Part shown: in pieces, positions 25,535-36,700 of the stretch
Position numbering within the stretch: position 1 is the first letter of the stretch
How the letters are laid out: each line of letters begins with the position of its first letter
From: Candidatus Obscuribacterales bacterium
Lineage (GTDB): Bacteria > Cyanobacteriota > Vampirovibrionia > Obscuribacterales > Obscuribacteraceae
Assembly: GCA_019746975.1 (NCBI GenBank)
Contig: JAIERK010000077.1
Span: forward strand, 1-52,732
Direction of reading: 5' to 3'
Length of the DNA: 52,732 nucleotides
Program-made: the position numbers and the translations under genes
Notes under the pieces: model-generated
What the model was told of the DNA's origin: nothing
Database searches by the model: none
The model's input: only the letters and a program-made list of their open reading frames with translations

Positions 25535-28278
25535 TACGCTTCTCCTGCTAATACGCGCTCAATATCGAGGCTAACGATATCAAGCAACTCTTTATCACTC
25601 ATCTCCGTCAAAATATTCTCAGCTCCGCCAGTCAATATACCTTCGGCTAGCTCGCTTTTCTCCGTGATCATTGCGTCGATCTTATCTTCGATGGTTCCGC
25701 GGCAAATGAATTTATGAACAAGCACATTGCGGTGCTGGCCTATTCTGTAAGCTCGATCCGTGGCTTGATTCTCTACTGCAGGATTCCACCAACGATCAAA
25801 GTGCACCACATGTGATGCAGCCGTTAGATTCAAACCCGTCCCGCCAGCCTTGACCGTAAGGACTGCGAAGGGCGGACCATCTTCCTGCTGAAACCTCTCC
25901 ACGATTCCCCGACGCTTCGCAACAGGAGTGCCACCATGTAGCACCAGTCCTGGTTGATTAAAAACCTCAGTCAAGAAAGTGGAGATAGGCTCTGTTATTT
26001 CTCGAAATTGGCTGAACACAAGAACCTTCTCTTGCCTGGACGCAATTTCCTCACATATTGATTTTAGTCGCTCAAACTTCCCGCTGTGGAGCGGATCATA
26101 TCGACCGTCAGACAAAAATTGACTCGGGTGGTTGCAAATCTGCTTGAACCTGAGAAGGAATGCGAGCACCAGCCCTCGACGTTTCATTCCGTCGACTTCT
26201 TTGAGAGTGCGAGCCAGCTCTTCTACTGACTTTGAGTACAGCGCGGTTTGATGCTTTGTGAGACCACAAAACACTTTCATCTCGGTTTTGTCAGGGAGGT
26301 CTTCAATAATTGATTTGTCTGATTTCAGTCGCCGTAATATGTAGGGACCAACAAGGTTTCGCAAAGGTGCATAGCGATTGTTTTCTCGTTCGTCTAAACT
26401 TTTGACGAATGCTTTGAACTTGGCAGACGAGCCCAAAAGACCGGGGGAAAGAAAATCAAAGAGCGACCAGAGGTCCGAAAGTCGGTTCTCGACGGGTGTT
26501 CCGGTGAGTGCGATGCGCGACTCACCTTTAAGTTTTTTTACTGTTTTCGTCTGATTTGTGCCAGGATTCTTAATGGCTTGAGCTTCATCTAATACCACCA
26601 ATCGCCAGTGGACATCGAGCAACCAGTTCTGCCGAAGGAGCATACCGTAGGTTGTGAATACGACATCTGTCTTTGCTAGTGCGTCGGTCGGGTCTTCCGA
26701 AATTGTCGCCAATTCAACTTCACTGATTTCTGATGCATGGATAAAACGAGCTGATAACGTTGGTGCAAATCGCTGCATCTCAGACTTCCAATTTGCGAGT
26801 AACGAAGCCGGTAAAACTAAAAGTGATGGTTTGTGCGGCTGTTTGTTTGTCGCCTTGATGGAAAGCAACAGCGATAAAACTTGGATGGTTTTTCCCAATC
26901 CCATATCGTCGGCTAGACAAGCGCCGAGACCAAGGCTTGAGAGCAATGACAACCAATCATGGCCGGTTTGTTGATAGGGGCGCAGGTTGCCGCGCAAGCC
27001 GTTGTTCGTCTTTTGTTTCAGCAGGCGGGCAGGATCGCGCAGTCCATGAAGAATTTCGGAAAGCCAGTCGCCGGCATTCACGAAAGCCCACTGCTCATCC
27101 GATTCTTCGAGTGAGTTACTGGTGCCGAGATCCGCTGATGCGCCTGCCAACAAACGCATTCCTTCGATGAAAGAAATACCATTGTCTGCGGACTGTTCAA
27201 TCTGTTGCCAATGAGCTAATGCCTCAGAAAGTCGCTCGCTATCGACTTCTACCCACTGACCCCTCAAAAAAATAAGACCATCATTGGCACTTAAGATCTG
27301 TTGCATTTCGTCTTGCGAAAGTTTTACATCACCCAATAACAGTTCCGCTTTGAAATCGAGCATGGCATCGACTCCAAGAGAATTCTGTTTTTTCTCACCG
27401 ATGGTGACTGCAACGCGAGGCTTCGCTCTTTTTCTCCACCAATCAGGGAGGCGCACCAGAAGCCCACTTTCTTCGAGCTTAGGGACCTCTTTTAGGAAAC
27501 GGTGAGCCTCAGGCGGGGTCCACATGAGTGGATGAAAGAGATCACTTGTTTCCAGCAGTTCTCGCACTAAATCACTCTTCTCGGAGGCTAAATGTACAGG
27601 GGAGAGTAGATTGATGAGTGCTTTTTTGTTGCGTTCTCCCGCATACTCCGTGAGGGCTTTATTGAGCGGCTGGTATTGTACCCGTCCTCCCGCTGAAATC
27701 CGTGGCGCATAGGTCGCGAGGAAGGCGAAAGGAAAGTCATTATTTCGAGTGTTTTCGGCCAGGTGAAAACACACTCGACCGACGTGGTGCCACTGAGGAG
27801 CGTGTTCCTTCAGCCAATTGCTCATGCTCGCGTTGCTAGACTCGACCTCTTGCTGCACCCATTCGTTGAGCCCGCTCCACAGTCTCGAGAGAAGATTTGT
27901 ACTCAAATACTCAGCGCCGCGCATTGGTGGCGCATTTAATACCATTTTCTCCAGATCAGGCAGCGCGGGTATTGCGATTGACTCAGCTTCGGTTGAATCC
28001 GGCGTCTGGCACAGCTCGGTGAGAAATCGACAGGCGAACTCGCGCCAGTATGATATCGAAGGTGATACCGGATTGGTTGGCCTTGAAGCACCCAGGGCAA
28101 ATAGACCGGCACTCTGATTAAGTTTGAATGCGTCGAAGAGTTTTTTTATCCAACTATCTGGTTTGCTGGAAACTTCCGATTCGAATCCGGCCAGAAGCAA
28201 TCGTCCAGACGGACTTAACGAGATTTCATAACTGGTTAAGGAAATCATTGCTGCAGGCAATTGAGCGACCCTCTGCAA
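25534..28278 (-). CDS. SNF2-family DNA-dependent ATPase/helicase
   Basis: A protein of at least 914 residues. The C-terminal half is a complete SNF2 motor: motif I DDMGLGKT (457-464), motif II DEAQ (564-567), motif III LTGTP, and the helicase C-terminal motifs VLVFSQF, GGTGLNLT and QATDRAYRIGQ (838-848). The N-terminal half matches the accessory region of bacterial HepA-like SNF2 proteins. These ATPases move along duplex DNA and remodel protein-DNA complexes. The start is uncertain: the TTG at 28278 has no clear ribosome-binding site, and the frame stays open upstream for about 30 codons without an ATG. It is the first gene of the operon with the SWIM-HTH partner. Confidence 0.92.
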   Translation of the reverse strand: MQRVAQLPAAMISLTSYEISLSPSGRLLLAGFESEVSSKPDSWIKKLFDAFKLNQSAGLFALGASRPTNPVSPSISYWREFACRFLTELCQTPDSTEAESIAIPALPDLEKMVLNAPPMRGAEYLSTNLLSRLWSGLNEWVQQEVESSNASMSNWLKEHAPQWHHVGRVCFHLAENTRNNDFPFAFLATYAPRISAGGRVQYQPLNKALTEYAGERNKKALINLLSPVHLASEKSDLVRELLETSDLFHPLMWTPPEAHRFLKEVPKLEESGLLVRLPDWWRKRAKPRVAVTIGEKKQNSLGVDAMLDFKAELLLGDVKLSQDEMQQILSANDGLIFLRGQWVEVDSERLSEALAHWQQIEQSADNGISFIEGMRLLAGASADLGTSNSLEESDEQWAFVNAGDWLSEILHGLRDPARLLKQKTNNGLRGNLRPYQQTGHDWLSLLSSLGLGACLADDMGLGKTIQVLSLLLSIKATNKQPHKPSLLVLPASLLANWKSEMQRFAPTLSARFIHASEISEVELATISEDPTDALAKTDVVFTTYGMLLRQNWLLDVHWRLVVLDEAQAIKNPGTNQTKTVKKLKGESRIALTGTPVENRLSDLWSLFDFLSPGLLGSSAKFKAFVKSLDERENNRYAPLRNLVGPYILRRLKSDKSIIEDLPDKTEMKVFCGLTKHQTALYSKSVEELARTLKEVDGMKRRGLVLAFLLRFKQICNHPSQFLSDGRYDPLHSGKFERLKSICEEIASRQEKVLVFSQFREITEPISTFLTEVFNQPGLVLHGGTPVAKRRGIVERFQQEDGPPFAVLTVKAGGTGLNLTAASHVVHFDRWWNPAVENQATDRAYRIGQHRNVLVHKFICRGTIEDKIDAMITEKSELAEGILTGGAENILTEMSDKELLDIVSLDIERVLAGEA

Positions 28279-28400
28279 ACTCTTGGTATCCGGTCCTCGA
28301 CGTGTCCCTTCGTCAGTGCGTACGACTAGAACCGCTTGCGGCGCGATCTGTTCGATAAATGCTTTATTCTTCGATCATAACCGACTGAGCGTCGAAATCG

Positions 28401-28430
28401 TCCTCAAATCAACCGTATTTGAGGATTTTT
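28401..28430 (+). terminator. Rho-independent terminator-like hairpin without a clear upstream gene
   Basis: TCCTCAAAT and ATTTGAGGA pair perfectly over 9 bases with a 7-base loop, followed by TTTTT. It points rightward, in the gap between the divergent SNF2 and YfbM-like genes, so no plus-strand gene visibly ends here. It may attenuate a leader or end a small RNA. A second stem, GGGGTG (28491-28496) with CACCCC (28513-28518), lies between it and the next gene. Confidence 0.6.
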
Positions 28431-28561
28431 ACAAGCTGATCGATAGGCATTAGATATCTGCAGGCGCTTGTCAGGTCCGTGGATGTAGACGGGGTGAAAA
28501 ACATATGTTAAACACCCCCAGGCGGCGGGAATAAAGAGTCGTTAAGTGCGAGGATATTTCG

Positions 28562-29176
28562 ATGGGAATGCGTGCCTATTACGTGCAACTCGACAGTGAG
28601 GACATGGACCAGGTCCTCAAGAATCGGCAAGCTGCTGGCGAAATGTTGATGAGCGGGAGCATGGGCGGCATCAATCCCCAGGATATGTTTCGTCAGTTGG
28701 GTATCAAGGATGCCGACTTGAGGAAGATGGAGAAAATGTTAGGACCTATCCCTGCTTTTATGAAGGGTGCTTCGACGAGCGCAACGAAACAGAAAAATCG
28801 TCCCACTCTTCAAATTGAAAAAAGCTGGCAGGCGATTCATTTTATTCTCTGCGGCGATCCATGGAAGGGCAACGGTTTGTTGCATAACGTGGTGCTTGGT
28901 GGTACCGAAGTTGGTGAAAACTTGGGTTACGGCAATCCACGCTATTTGGATCCCTTTAGAGTGGTGCAGACCTCGACTGCTTTGGATCGGCTAGGCGACG
29001 ACGAGTTCAACAAGAAAGCTCGCGCGGCTAACTTCTCAGGCAAAGACATCTATGTGTATGGCGATCGACTTTCTGGCGAAGACTACGCCGAGTTGTTGGA
29101 GTATTTCCAGGAGATCCGCGCGTTTTTCAAGGGTGCGTCCGACAAAGGGTGTGGTATCTTACTCGGTATCATCTAG
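28562..29176 (+). CDS. YfbM-like DUF1877 protein
   Basis: A soluble protein of 204 residues. The core EKSWQAIHFILCG, then VLGGTEVGENLGYGNPRYL and a helix with VVQTSTALDRL are the signatures of the DUF1877/YfbM family, whose structure is known but whose activity is not. Length is slightly above the usual 160-170 because of an inserted, Met-rich helical stretch at about residues 28-75. The ATG is preceded by GAGGA with good spacing. It stands alone, divergent from the SNF2 operon, behind a leader with two hairpins. Confidence 0.88.
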   Translation: MGMRAYYVQLDSEDMDQVLKNRQAAGEMLMSGSMGGINPQDMFRQLGIKDADLRKMEKMLGPIPAFMKGASTSATKQKNRPTLQIEKSWQAIHFILCGDPWKGNGLLHNVVLGGTEVGENLGYGNPRYLDPFRVVQTSTALDRLGDDEFNKKARAANFSGKDIYVYGDRLSGEDYAELLEYFQEIRAFFKGASDKGCGILLGII

Positions 29177-29251
29177 ATTTCGCATATGCGACCACTGTTT
29201 GCTCTCTAAGAATTATTTAGCTGTGTAGAAAGCCGCCGGTTTGCGTAGCTT

Positions 29252-29412
29252 AGAGATACAGCGCGTTTAGAGAACATAGCCGAGTTCAGAGAGCAGAGCT
29301 AGGTTCGAGATCTCATCTGAGTCGAGTAACACGGTCTGTCTCGAGTACAGATCCGATGTGGAGAACACAGCCGGTGTGGAGAATACAGCTGGTGTTTTGA
29401 ACACAGCCGTGC
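29252..29412. repeat. Degenerate tandem repeat of about 18 bp
   Basis: About nine imperfect units of the type GAGAACACAGCCGGTGTG run through this stretch; the best three are at 29358-29412. On the minus strand the 18-base period reads as six codons, giving the tail repeat HTGCVLHIGSVLE of the ORF that ends at 29313. The left half of the array lies beyond that stop codon. Confidence 0.65.
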
Positions 29413-29735
29413 TGCAGGAGCCAATTTAAATCGTCAGTTTCAAAAGACGCCACGCGACCCGTTGCATCAACATAGGCTTTCTGAACTGAGCTCGGACCGG
29501 ACTTGCTTGTTGTGGGGCCATAGAACTTGTCGGCTTTACTGAGAGTGAGCAAACATGCGGGCTTTTGATTGTTCGTCTGATCGAGAATATTGAAGCCCGT
29601 CATGTACAGCTCGCCTGGCGGTACATTCCCTCGGCTGCGAGGATCCATTCGCTGGAGCCGTCCTTGCACGCTGATTTGTGAGCCGACAAGTTTGTCCAAT
29701 TGGCGCACCAGAAGCTTGTCTTCGCTTGGAAGCAA
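29313..29735 (-). CDS. Downstream in-frame continuation of the secreted protein
   Basis: An open frame of 140 codons in the same reading frame as the secreted protein above it, separated only by its TGA (29745-29747) and three codons. The sequence LVGSQISVQGRLQRMDPRS followed by GELYMTGFNILDQ looks like an OB-type barrel. The TTG at 29735 has no ribosome-binding site. It is therefore more likely to be the C-terminal domain of one longer protein interrupted by TGA (TGG to TGA would give GGKWTTWLLP) than an independent gene. The last 30 residues are encoded by the 18-bp tandem repeat and look eroded. Family not recognised. Confidence 0.5.
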   Translation of the reverse strand: MLPSEDKLLVRQLDKLVGSQISVQGRLQRMDPRSRGNVPPGELYMTGFNILDQTNNQKPACLLTLSKADKFYGPTTSKSGPSSVQKAYVDATGRVASFETDDLNWLLQHGCVQNTSCILHTGCVLHIGSVLETDRVTRLR

Positions 29736-29744
29736 CCAGGTCGT

Positions 29745-30347
29745 TCATTTGCCGCCCTTGGTGCCCATGGCGACGTAGTAGCCTTTTCCTGGTTCGAAGA
29801 ATAGTTGACCCAGAAGCTTTTGGGAGGGATCGGATATCGTAACGTTGATGTTCGGTGCGTGCAGCTCTCCAGCTGTTCCCGGGAGGAAATCTCTCAGGTT
29901 GACCGAGTATTTGAGTGCGAAACTGCCAGGAAGTGTCGCCCAAAAGGCGTGTGTATTGACCTTTGATTCCGGAGGCGATTTCTTTCCAATATAAATAGGA
30001 AGCGAACTCAGCGTCAGCGAGGCCTTTGGAGCCAACAAGGTCTCTTCTCTGGCGCAGATTTTCGAAAAAACAAATGTTGGCGCGTTGAGGCATCTAGTGT
30101 TGTTCGACCGATCCCAGATTTCCGGTACGACGGCCGAGCCTCGTAGATACTCGACTTTCACGGGTTTTGCGGAAACATTGATGAGGCGTACGTGTGGGCG
30201 CAGTTCTGTGTCCAGATCGATGCTTGTTTGATCGAGACTTGCTTCTAAAACCAGCGGCGGTTTTACTGTTTCACTCGATCGCGCACTCATACAAAACCCG
30301 GTTAAGCACATGAAAAAGAATATGATACTTCGTACCTGTTTCATCAT
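29745..30347 (-). CDS. Secreted protein of unknown function
   Basis: A protein of 200 residues. The start is taken at the ATG at 30347, preceded by GGAAGG; frames open 20 codons further upstream but without a site. The N-terminus MMKQVRSIIFFFMCLTGF is a signal peptide. The mature part is beta-rich (an immunoglobulin-like pattern such as TELRPHVRLINVSAKPVKV) and has a single pair of Cys in TRCLNAP and FSKICAR. It ends at a TGA directly followed in frame by 140 more open codons, so it may be the truncated front of a longer protein. Role outside the cytoplasm is inferred from the signal peptide only. Confidence 0.7.
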   Translation of the reverse strand: MMKQVRSIIFFFMCLTGFCMSARSSETVKPPLVLEASLDQTSIDLDTELRPHVRLINVSAKPVKVEYLRGSAVVPEIWDRSNNTRCLNAPTFVFSKICAREETLLAPKASLTLSSLPIYIGKKSPPESKVNTHAFWATLPGSFALKYSVNLRDFLPGTAGELHAPNINVTISDPSQKLLGQLFFEPGKGYYVAMGTKGGK

Positions 30348-30360
30348 TTTTCCTTCCGGT

Positions 30361-30591
30361 TCAGTCCTGAGCTGCTGTATCACGGAGACTTCTCTTTCCT
30401 TGGCCATTCTTCAAATCACTTGATTGTAGCGACTTTGTTCCACGCAGATTTGCAATTGGATTCAGGTTCTGTAGTAAGCCTTGGGCGATTGCCTTAATTC
30501 TGGCTAATGATTCGTCCTGAGTTTTTCGACGACGCGCTTGGGCTCTTGGTGTTGGATATAGGACTCTTTTACCCGCCTTCTGCAATCGCAT
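30361..30591 (-). CDS. Small basic protein, possible first gene of the 30-kb pair
   Basis: An open frame of 76 codons ending 13 bases before the start of the secreted protein. The product is Arg/Lys/Gln-rich (RAQARRRKTQDESLARI) with no hydrophobic segment. The ribosome-binding site is weak. Strand and spacing fit an operon with the secreted protein. It could also be leader sequence. No family recognised. Confidence 0.35.
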   Translation of the reverse strand: MRLQKAGKRVLYPTPRAQARRRKTQDESLARIKAIAQGLLQNLNPIANLRGTKSLQSSDLKNGQGKRSLRDTAAQD

Positions 30592-30706
30592 TACTGGCGG
30601 GTCTTTCTAGTACAATTTGAACCTTCGCAGCACTGGTCTTTCGCCAGGCACTCTTCCGGGGCTGCGATTTAAGCGCATCCGGTAACACGCTTCGGCGGAG
30701 AATCTC

Positions 30707-33700
30707 ATGACACGACCTTTGATTAAACCGATTGGCCGAACAGTCCTGCTTACGTCGTTGTTCTGTCTGATATCCGCGGATAAGTGGCAGCCAGCCTACG
30801 CTCGTAGCGACGATAGTGGGGCGCGCTCGGCCAGGAGGCTGGATCCGCCTTCCAGTGTCTCTCGCGCTTCGTTGGATGTTACGGATGCAGCAAAGGGTCG
30901 TGGACGATTTGCCAATTCTGATGCTTCATTCCGGCAGAATGCGCGGCAGGAGTGGGCATTACGGCGGGATCAAGTATTTCGCACTCCTAAGGCTGAGCAC
31001 CGCTTCTCATCTAAATTTCAGGTAGAACAGGAGCCGATAAGCTCTTCCCCCTCATCGAATAAAGAGACACGGAAGCATGCTGCTGAGAATGGAGCGCTAG
31101 TCACCCGCGGGCAGAATGTGCCGAGGATCACTTTGGGCGTTGCGGATGGTGGTGCCACCCAGAAGCAGATTGACCTGGATCTTACTTCGACGGAATCGGC
31201 AGTTGTCCTTGGCAAAAAACTTTTCGGTGATGCTGATTCAATTCAGATTACTGTAGGTGGCGAAACACGAACATTTCGCGCTGGTGATAAAGCCACTGCG
31301 GCTGAATATCTGGCAGTTACACAAGTCGCGAATGATGGAGTTCAGAGTCTTGTGCTGAACGCGCAAGGCGGTGCGTGCGGTGGCAGATTTAGCTTGGCAG
31401 AATCTGTTTCTCGACGGGTCGATGATCTGGTCATCGCTCAGGGCGTGACTGCGATTGACTACATCGAGCACAACGAGCGTGTTCAGATCGGCGGCGATTT
31501 GACTAACTATGGTTCTATTAACGCAGTGTCTGTAGGCGAGAGAAATACGAAAATCACGCTGTCAGGAAAGAACTTGATTAACGTGGCGGGTGGCTCGATT
31601 TCGGCAGCGGAAGGCAGAACCGGTGATGCGGAGCTTCATCTAGGCAGCAGCTCGCTGACGTTGACAGTGAAAGCGGATGAGCGAATTGCAAATACTGGTG
31701 CCATCTCAAGCGATGGTTTTCTGATCCTTGATGCCGGCGATAGTATCGGAAATGGTGCTTCGACCGATTCGCTTGGAATTCAGCAAATTCCGAGTATAAA
31801 AGCTCACCAGAGCATTACATTGTCTTCTGGAACGGGCAGCTTTTCCAATGAAGGTCTGATCTCTTCCTCCCGAGGTGATATTAATCTGCTCTCTCCATCG
31901 AACAGCTCCGATATCTACGTGAAGGCCGAGCGAGGGGTTTTCGAAGCGAGCTCCGGCGACATCAATGTGCGATCCGCTGCGTACGGCGGAGATGCCAGTG
32001 TCGTTATTCAGGGTGGCGACTATCTCTCTAAAAAGCTCAATATCTTCTCGGGTGGAGGCAACATCGATGGATCTGTCGGTCAAGTTGTCGGAAGTTTGAA
32101 CACCAGAGCTGGTATTGAACACTTTTATGCGTCCACCGAGCTACTCAAGATTGGTGACAATTGCATCACTGGAGATCCAACATTTGCTAACACAACTGGT
32201 GGCATTCAGATTCAAGGTGTCAACAGCTTCGGCGAGGCTGTTGCATTTCTTGCCAATGGAGATATCATCGCCGACAGTACTGCGCAGATTGTCGCTAACG
32301 GATACGATGTATACATGGTGGCTGGTGCAAATGTCACAGTAAGCTTCGGTCCTGAGACTTCAACTGTTCCTGGGACCCAAATAGTAACTGGGACTGCGAC
32401 GGTCGATTTTACACCTGGGGCGGGCGCTGGCGGAAGCATTGACTTGAGAGCTAGCAACGTTGCCACCATAATTGATACTGGCTCCTCCTCGATAGATGGG
32501 GGAAATGTTGTTTTAGCTGCGGTCGCCAACGGTAATGTCGGTGGATTTGTGCGTCTTAACACCTCGTCGACCATTCAAACGAGTTCGACTGCGAGTGATG
32601 GCAGCGCCGGCGATGTCACTGTATATGCTGGTGCCGATCCCGCCGCGGCCGCGATCACGATTGAGCTCGGCGACGTTGTAGCCAATGCTGGACCTGGAAA
32701 CGGGGTAGCCGGCAGTATTAACATCGCGACGGTCAAGCCGACTGGGAGTAATGGCACGCCGGTGACGTTTAACTCGCTCGGTCAAGTCATCGGTGGATCG
32801 ATCACCGCAGCAACGATTTCCGCTAATGGCAAAATTTCCGTCGGTAACCTCACGAACAACTCATCTAGCTCTATGCTGGGTGGTGTGTCGGTTTCGGCTG
32901 GCTCTAGTATCTTTTGTGGTGACATCTCCAGTGCTGGCAACGTTACTTTGAAAGCCCCAGAAGTGACGGTCGGTTCGATAACTGCTGGCGGCGAAATTGA
33001 TGTGCCAACCTCGACTCTGCATGTTCTGGGTAACATCAGCTCCAGCAAATTGGATGGACAAATTACCGTTGAGAGCCAGGATGATTTGACCATCGACGGC
33101 GGTGGGTCTTTTTCGCTGACCGGTGGAGGCGCTGGACAGATCAATCTTGATGCCAACGATGACCATACCCTTGCCTTCGCATCGTCTCTGACCTTTAACC
33201 CGGGTGCCAATGGAGTTGTGACAGCCACCTCTGAGGAAGATGGAGGTGAAGTTTCCATAGCAGCAGGCGCAGTGCTGACAGTCAATGACGGTGCAGATTT
33301 CAATGTTGGTGCACCGCTACTCAATTTTCTCGGAGATGGGGCGGAGATTCACGCGACCATGGCGTCAGAGATAACCGTGAGCTCCGGTGGTGGGTTACAT
33401 TCTCTCACCATTGCATCGCCAGATAATGGTGCTGCTGCAATTAGAACCACCGGCGGTGTGATCGACATCGAGCCTACCTTCGGGCATGATCTGGTGTTCA
33501 CGAATTTCCTCAATACAGGAATGTCGACGCTCAACTTGATGGGTGGACCCGTCACGACAAGTACTGCTGCGGCTGGAACCTTCGTCCAATCAGGAGTGCA
33601 CCTCAACTCTGATAGCGCTTTGTCCATGGGAGTTGGTGCCAATGGCGGTATCATCGGTCTTGGATTTCAACCTTACGTCGGGTCTTTCGTCAACGGTAAC

Positions 33701-36700
33701 CAGACCACTCAATTTGATGGCTACAGTCTCGGCACTGTGACTCAGTTGATGCAGCAGCTCAAGAATGACGGCTATACGGACGTCGCCACTTATTCGCAAG
33801 GGTCGTTCTACTTTGCCGGGCAATTCTATGGTCCGACCGCTGCCACCGCTGGATCTAACAAGTTCAACATTCAAGCCGCGAACGCTGTAGGATTGGGAAT
33901 TTCAGCTGGTGTTTTTCAGCAGGGTGTGAATGGAGATGGATTCGTAATCGCCGACACGATGCAAGAAGTGCAGTACATTTTGAACCAGGCTCAGTTGTAT
34001 CCCGGGACAGTAAAAGAGATCATTCTTTTGAATGAATCGATTGTTGGTCCTAACTCGCTTAATCAGCTCAATACACTGATTACGCAGGCTAAGGCGTTGC
34101 GCGACAGTACGCCAATCTCCTCGGGTTCTTCCACGATGTTTTCCGCTGCGACCTTGCCCATTACGACAAGGCAAAGATGGGATGTGGTTGCTGGCGTCAA
34201 CAACAATGCCAATCCTCTGCAAGGCTCTTTGAAGACCATGCTTAACTCTCTCGAGAGCCACATATATGTGAATATGTATGCTTACTTCGACGGTAATCTT
34301 CCGACCTCGTTTTCCACTAATCCGAACGATCAGGCGGCTTTCACTACCGCTGTCACCAACAGCATGAACAGTACCCTTAATGCGCTCCGCAATGATTTTC
34401 AGGCGCAAAATATCACGATCCCTGTGCGACTTGGAGAGACCGGTTGGCCTACGCAAGGGCTTCGTGCGCCCCCGTTGTCTACGGCTCCAGCGCTTGCAGA
34501 CACAACGCTAGCTAAATGGTACTTCGAGGCAATGAAGACCTTTTCTGCCTCCAATAGCATTCCGACTGTTATTTTTCAGGCCTACGATCAGCCCTGGCAA
34601 ACAGTGCCGGCCGCTCAAGTACCGACGACGGCTGGATCGAGTGAGGGCTTTTTCGGACTCTACACAGCCAACGGGACCTCCACGGTCAACTCATTTACTC
34701 TCTCGAGTATAACGAACAAGTTCACGTCATCATCAAGCATGAGCAACGCTCGCCTTCTCTCCAATGCCGGTATGATCACGGCCAATGATATTGCGATCAA
34801 TACTCCCGAACTTGCAAACAATGGAGTGATTAGTGCTCTTCACTCAACCGGCGGTGTGGCTGTCTCAAGTTCTAGCGATTTTGATTTGACCGGTACCGGC
34901 ACCATTAGTCGTGTCGGTGGCGGCCCTGGATCGATCAGTTTTTCCACGATCGGTGCCAACGATCTGGAGGTTAGAGGCACGCAAACGATCGACGCGGGAC
35001 AGGGTAATGCCGTCGTATTCAACGCGGTTAGTGATGGCGCGTCGATGACGATCTCTCAAGGTTCTGTCATCAATCTTCCGACGAACAATACGGCCGTTAG
35101 CATCAACACGGAGCACCTGCTCCAGAACGGTATCATCAATCAACATGAGGGCACCAATCCCGGCACCACGGTTTCGATAAATGGTGCGGAGTCGAGCACA
35201 ATCGCTTCCAGCGTCGGCAACCTCGATCTAAATGGACTCGACATAAATGTTGCCAGCGGCCACCTGGCGCTCCTGTCAGCCGGCAGTATCGTCAACACTG
35301 GCTCTCAAACGACTATTCGATTGGAATCAGCCGGACACGGCGGTAACTTGATCCTGATTGCTGGTCACAGTTTTGACGAAGTCACGCTCGGCACCGAGGA
35401 TCCTATTTATTTATTGGATCCTGTTAGCAACACAACAGGTTCTGTAGACTTCAACTCCGCCGGTCATGAGGTCACCATAGATACTTCTGGATCACTGAGC
35501 GGTGGAAGGGTCGAAGTCTATGCCAACGGAAGCGTGACCTTAGGCTCAGTAAAAACCTCCGGTGGAGCAGGCTTGTCTGGCGATCTAATCGTCAAAGCAC
35601 ACGGCGTCACCGTTGGCGATGTGGACACAAGTGCAGCCTCGAGCACCAAGTTTGGTACTGTCGACATTCAGTCCGGAACGGTCACTCATGATGGTGTCAA
35701 TGTTCTGTGTGGCACTATTGACAGTGGCAGCTTCTCGGTAAGTGCGTTCGATGGCAACGTGGTCGTCGGAGCAATCACTGCTAGCGTGGCCTCGTTGAGG
35801 ACGGATGGCGTAGCAAGCTCTATCTCCTTTTCTTCGGCGCTGCCGGTTGTGCATGAGCTCAGTCTGACGTCGGGCGTCGGAACCGTCAACCTTCCGACCG
35901 CGTTGGTGACGGTCCAGGAAGATGCTGTCGGTAATGGTGGCGGAGTGGTGCTGGAAGGTGCCGTAATCAATCTTGGATCTGGATCGACGCTGACTGTAGA
36001 TGCCTCCGGCTCTGCCGGTAAGGGAGGCTCATTCTCCTACACACTGAATAGTTCTGCAGATCTCACTGTTGATTCAAGCACATTCCAAGTAGACGTAAGT
36101 GGTGCTGATGGTGGTGCTGTAATCATTGAAAATGGTGGCAATATGACTGTTGCTCCATCCGTGTTGATTGCCGGTCCAACCGACTCGAACGGCGACGGTG
36201 CTAGTTTTGCATTGCGAGCCGGGCTTAGTGCTTCAGGAAATCTTTTAGTGTTGGGAGATCTGATTGGTGCAGCCAACGGAACGGGTGTCGGTGGTTCCAT
36301 TGTTCTCGGCTCCAACAGCCTGAAGGACCTCGAAATTGGACTGAAGCAAGCCAAAAACGGTGTTCGTGGTCAAGTTTCTGTATTCGGATCAACTCCTGGA
36401 TCCTTTTCCGCGTCGAACGGTCAGGGCGGTGTTACTGTGCATCAGGACTTTCCGACCGGAGTGACGAATTTCACGGTGTCGACGGTGGGTGCTACTAAAG
36501 GTGATATCGTCGTTAAAAACGCGATAACCGCATTGGGCACAATTACCCTTTCAGTTGGTGGTGAAGGGCGGCTCTCCACACGGTTGCTTACCGGACCTTC
36601 GATTTCTCTCTCGGCAGAAGATAAGACAATCAATGCCGACCTAAATACCTCCAATCTTCAGATAGCTTCGCTCGGTTCTGTGAAGCTGCATAATTTTGGC

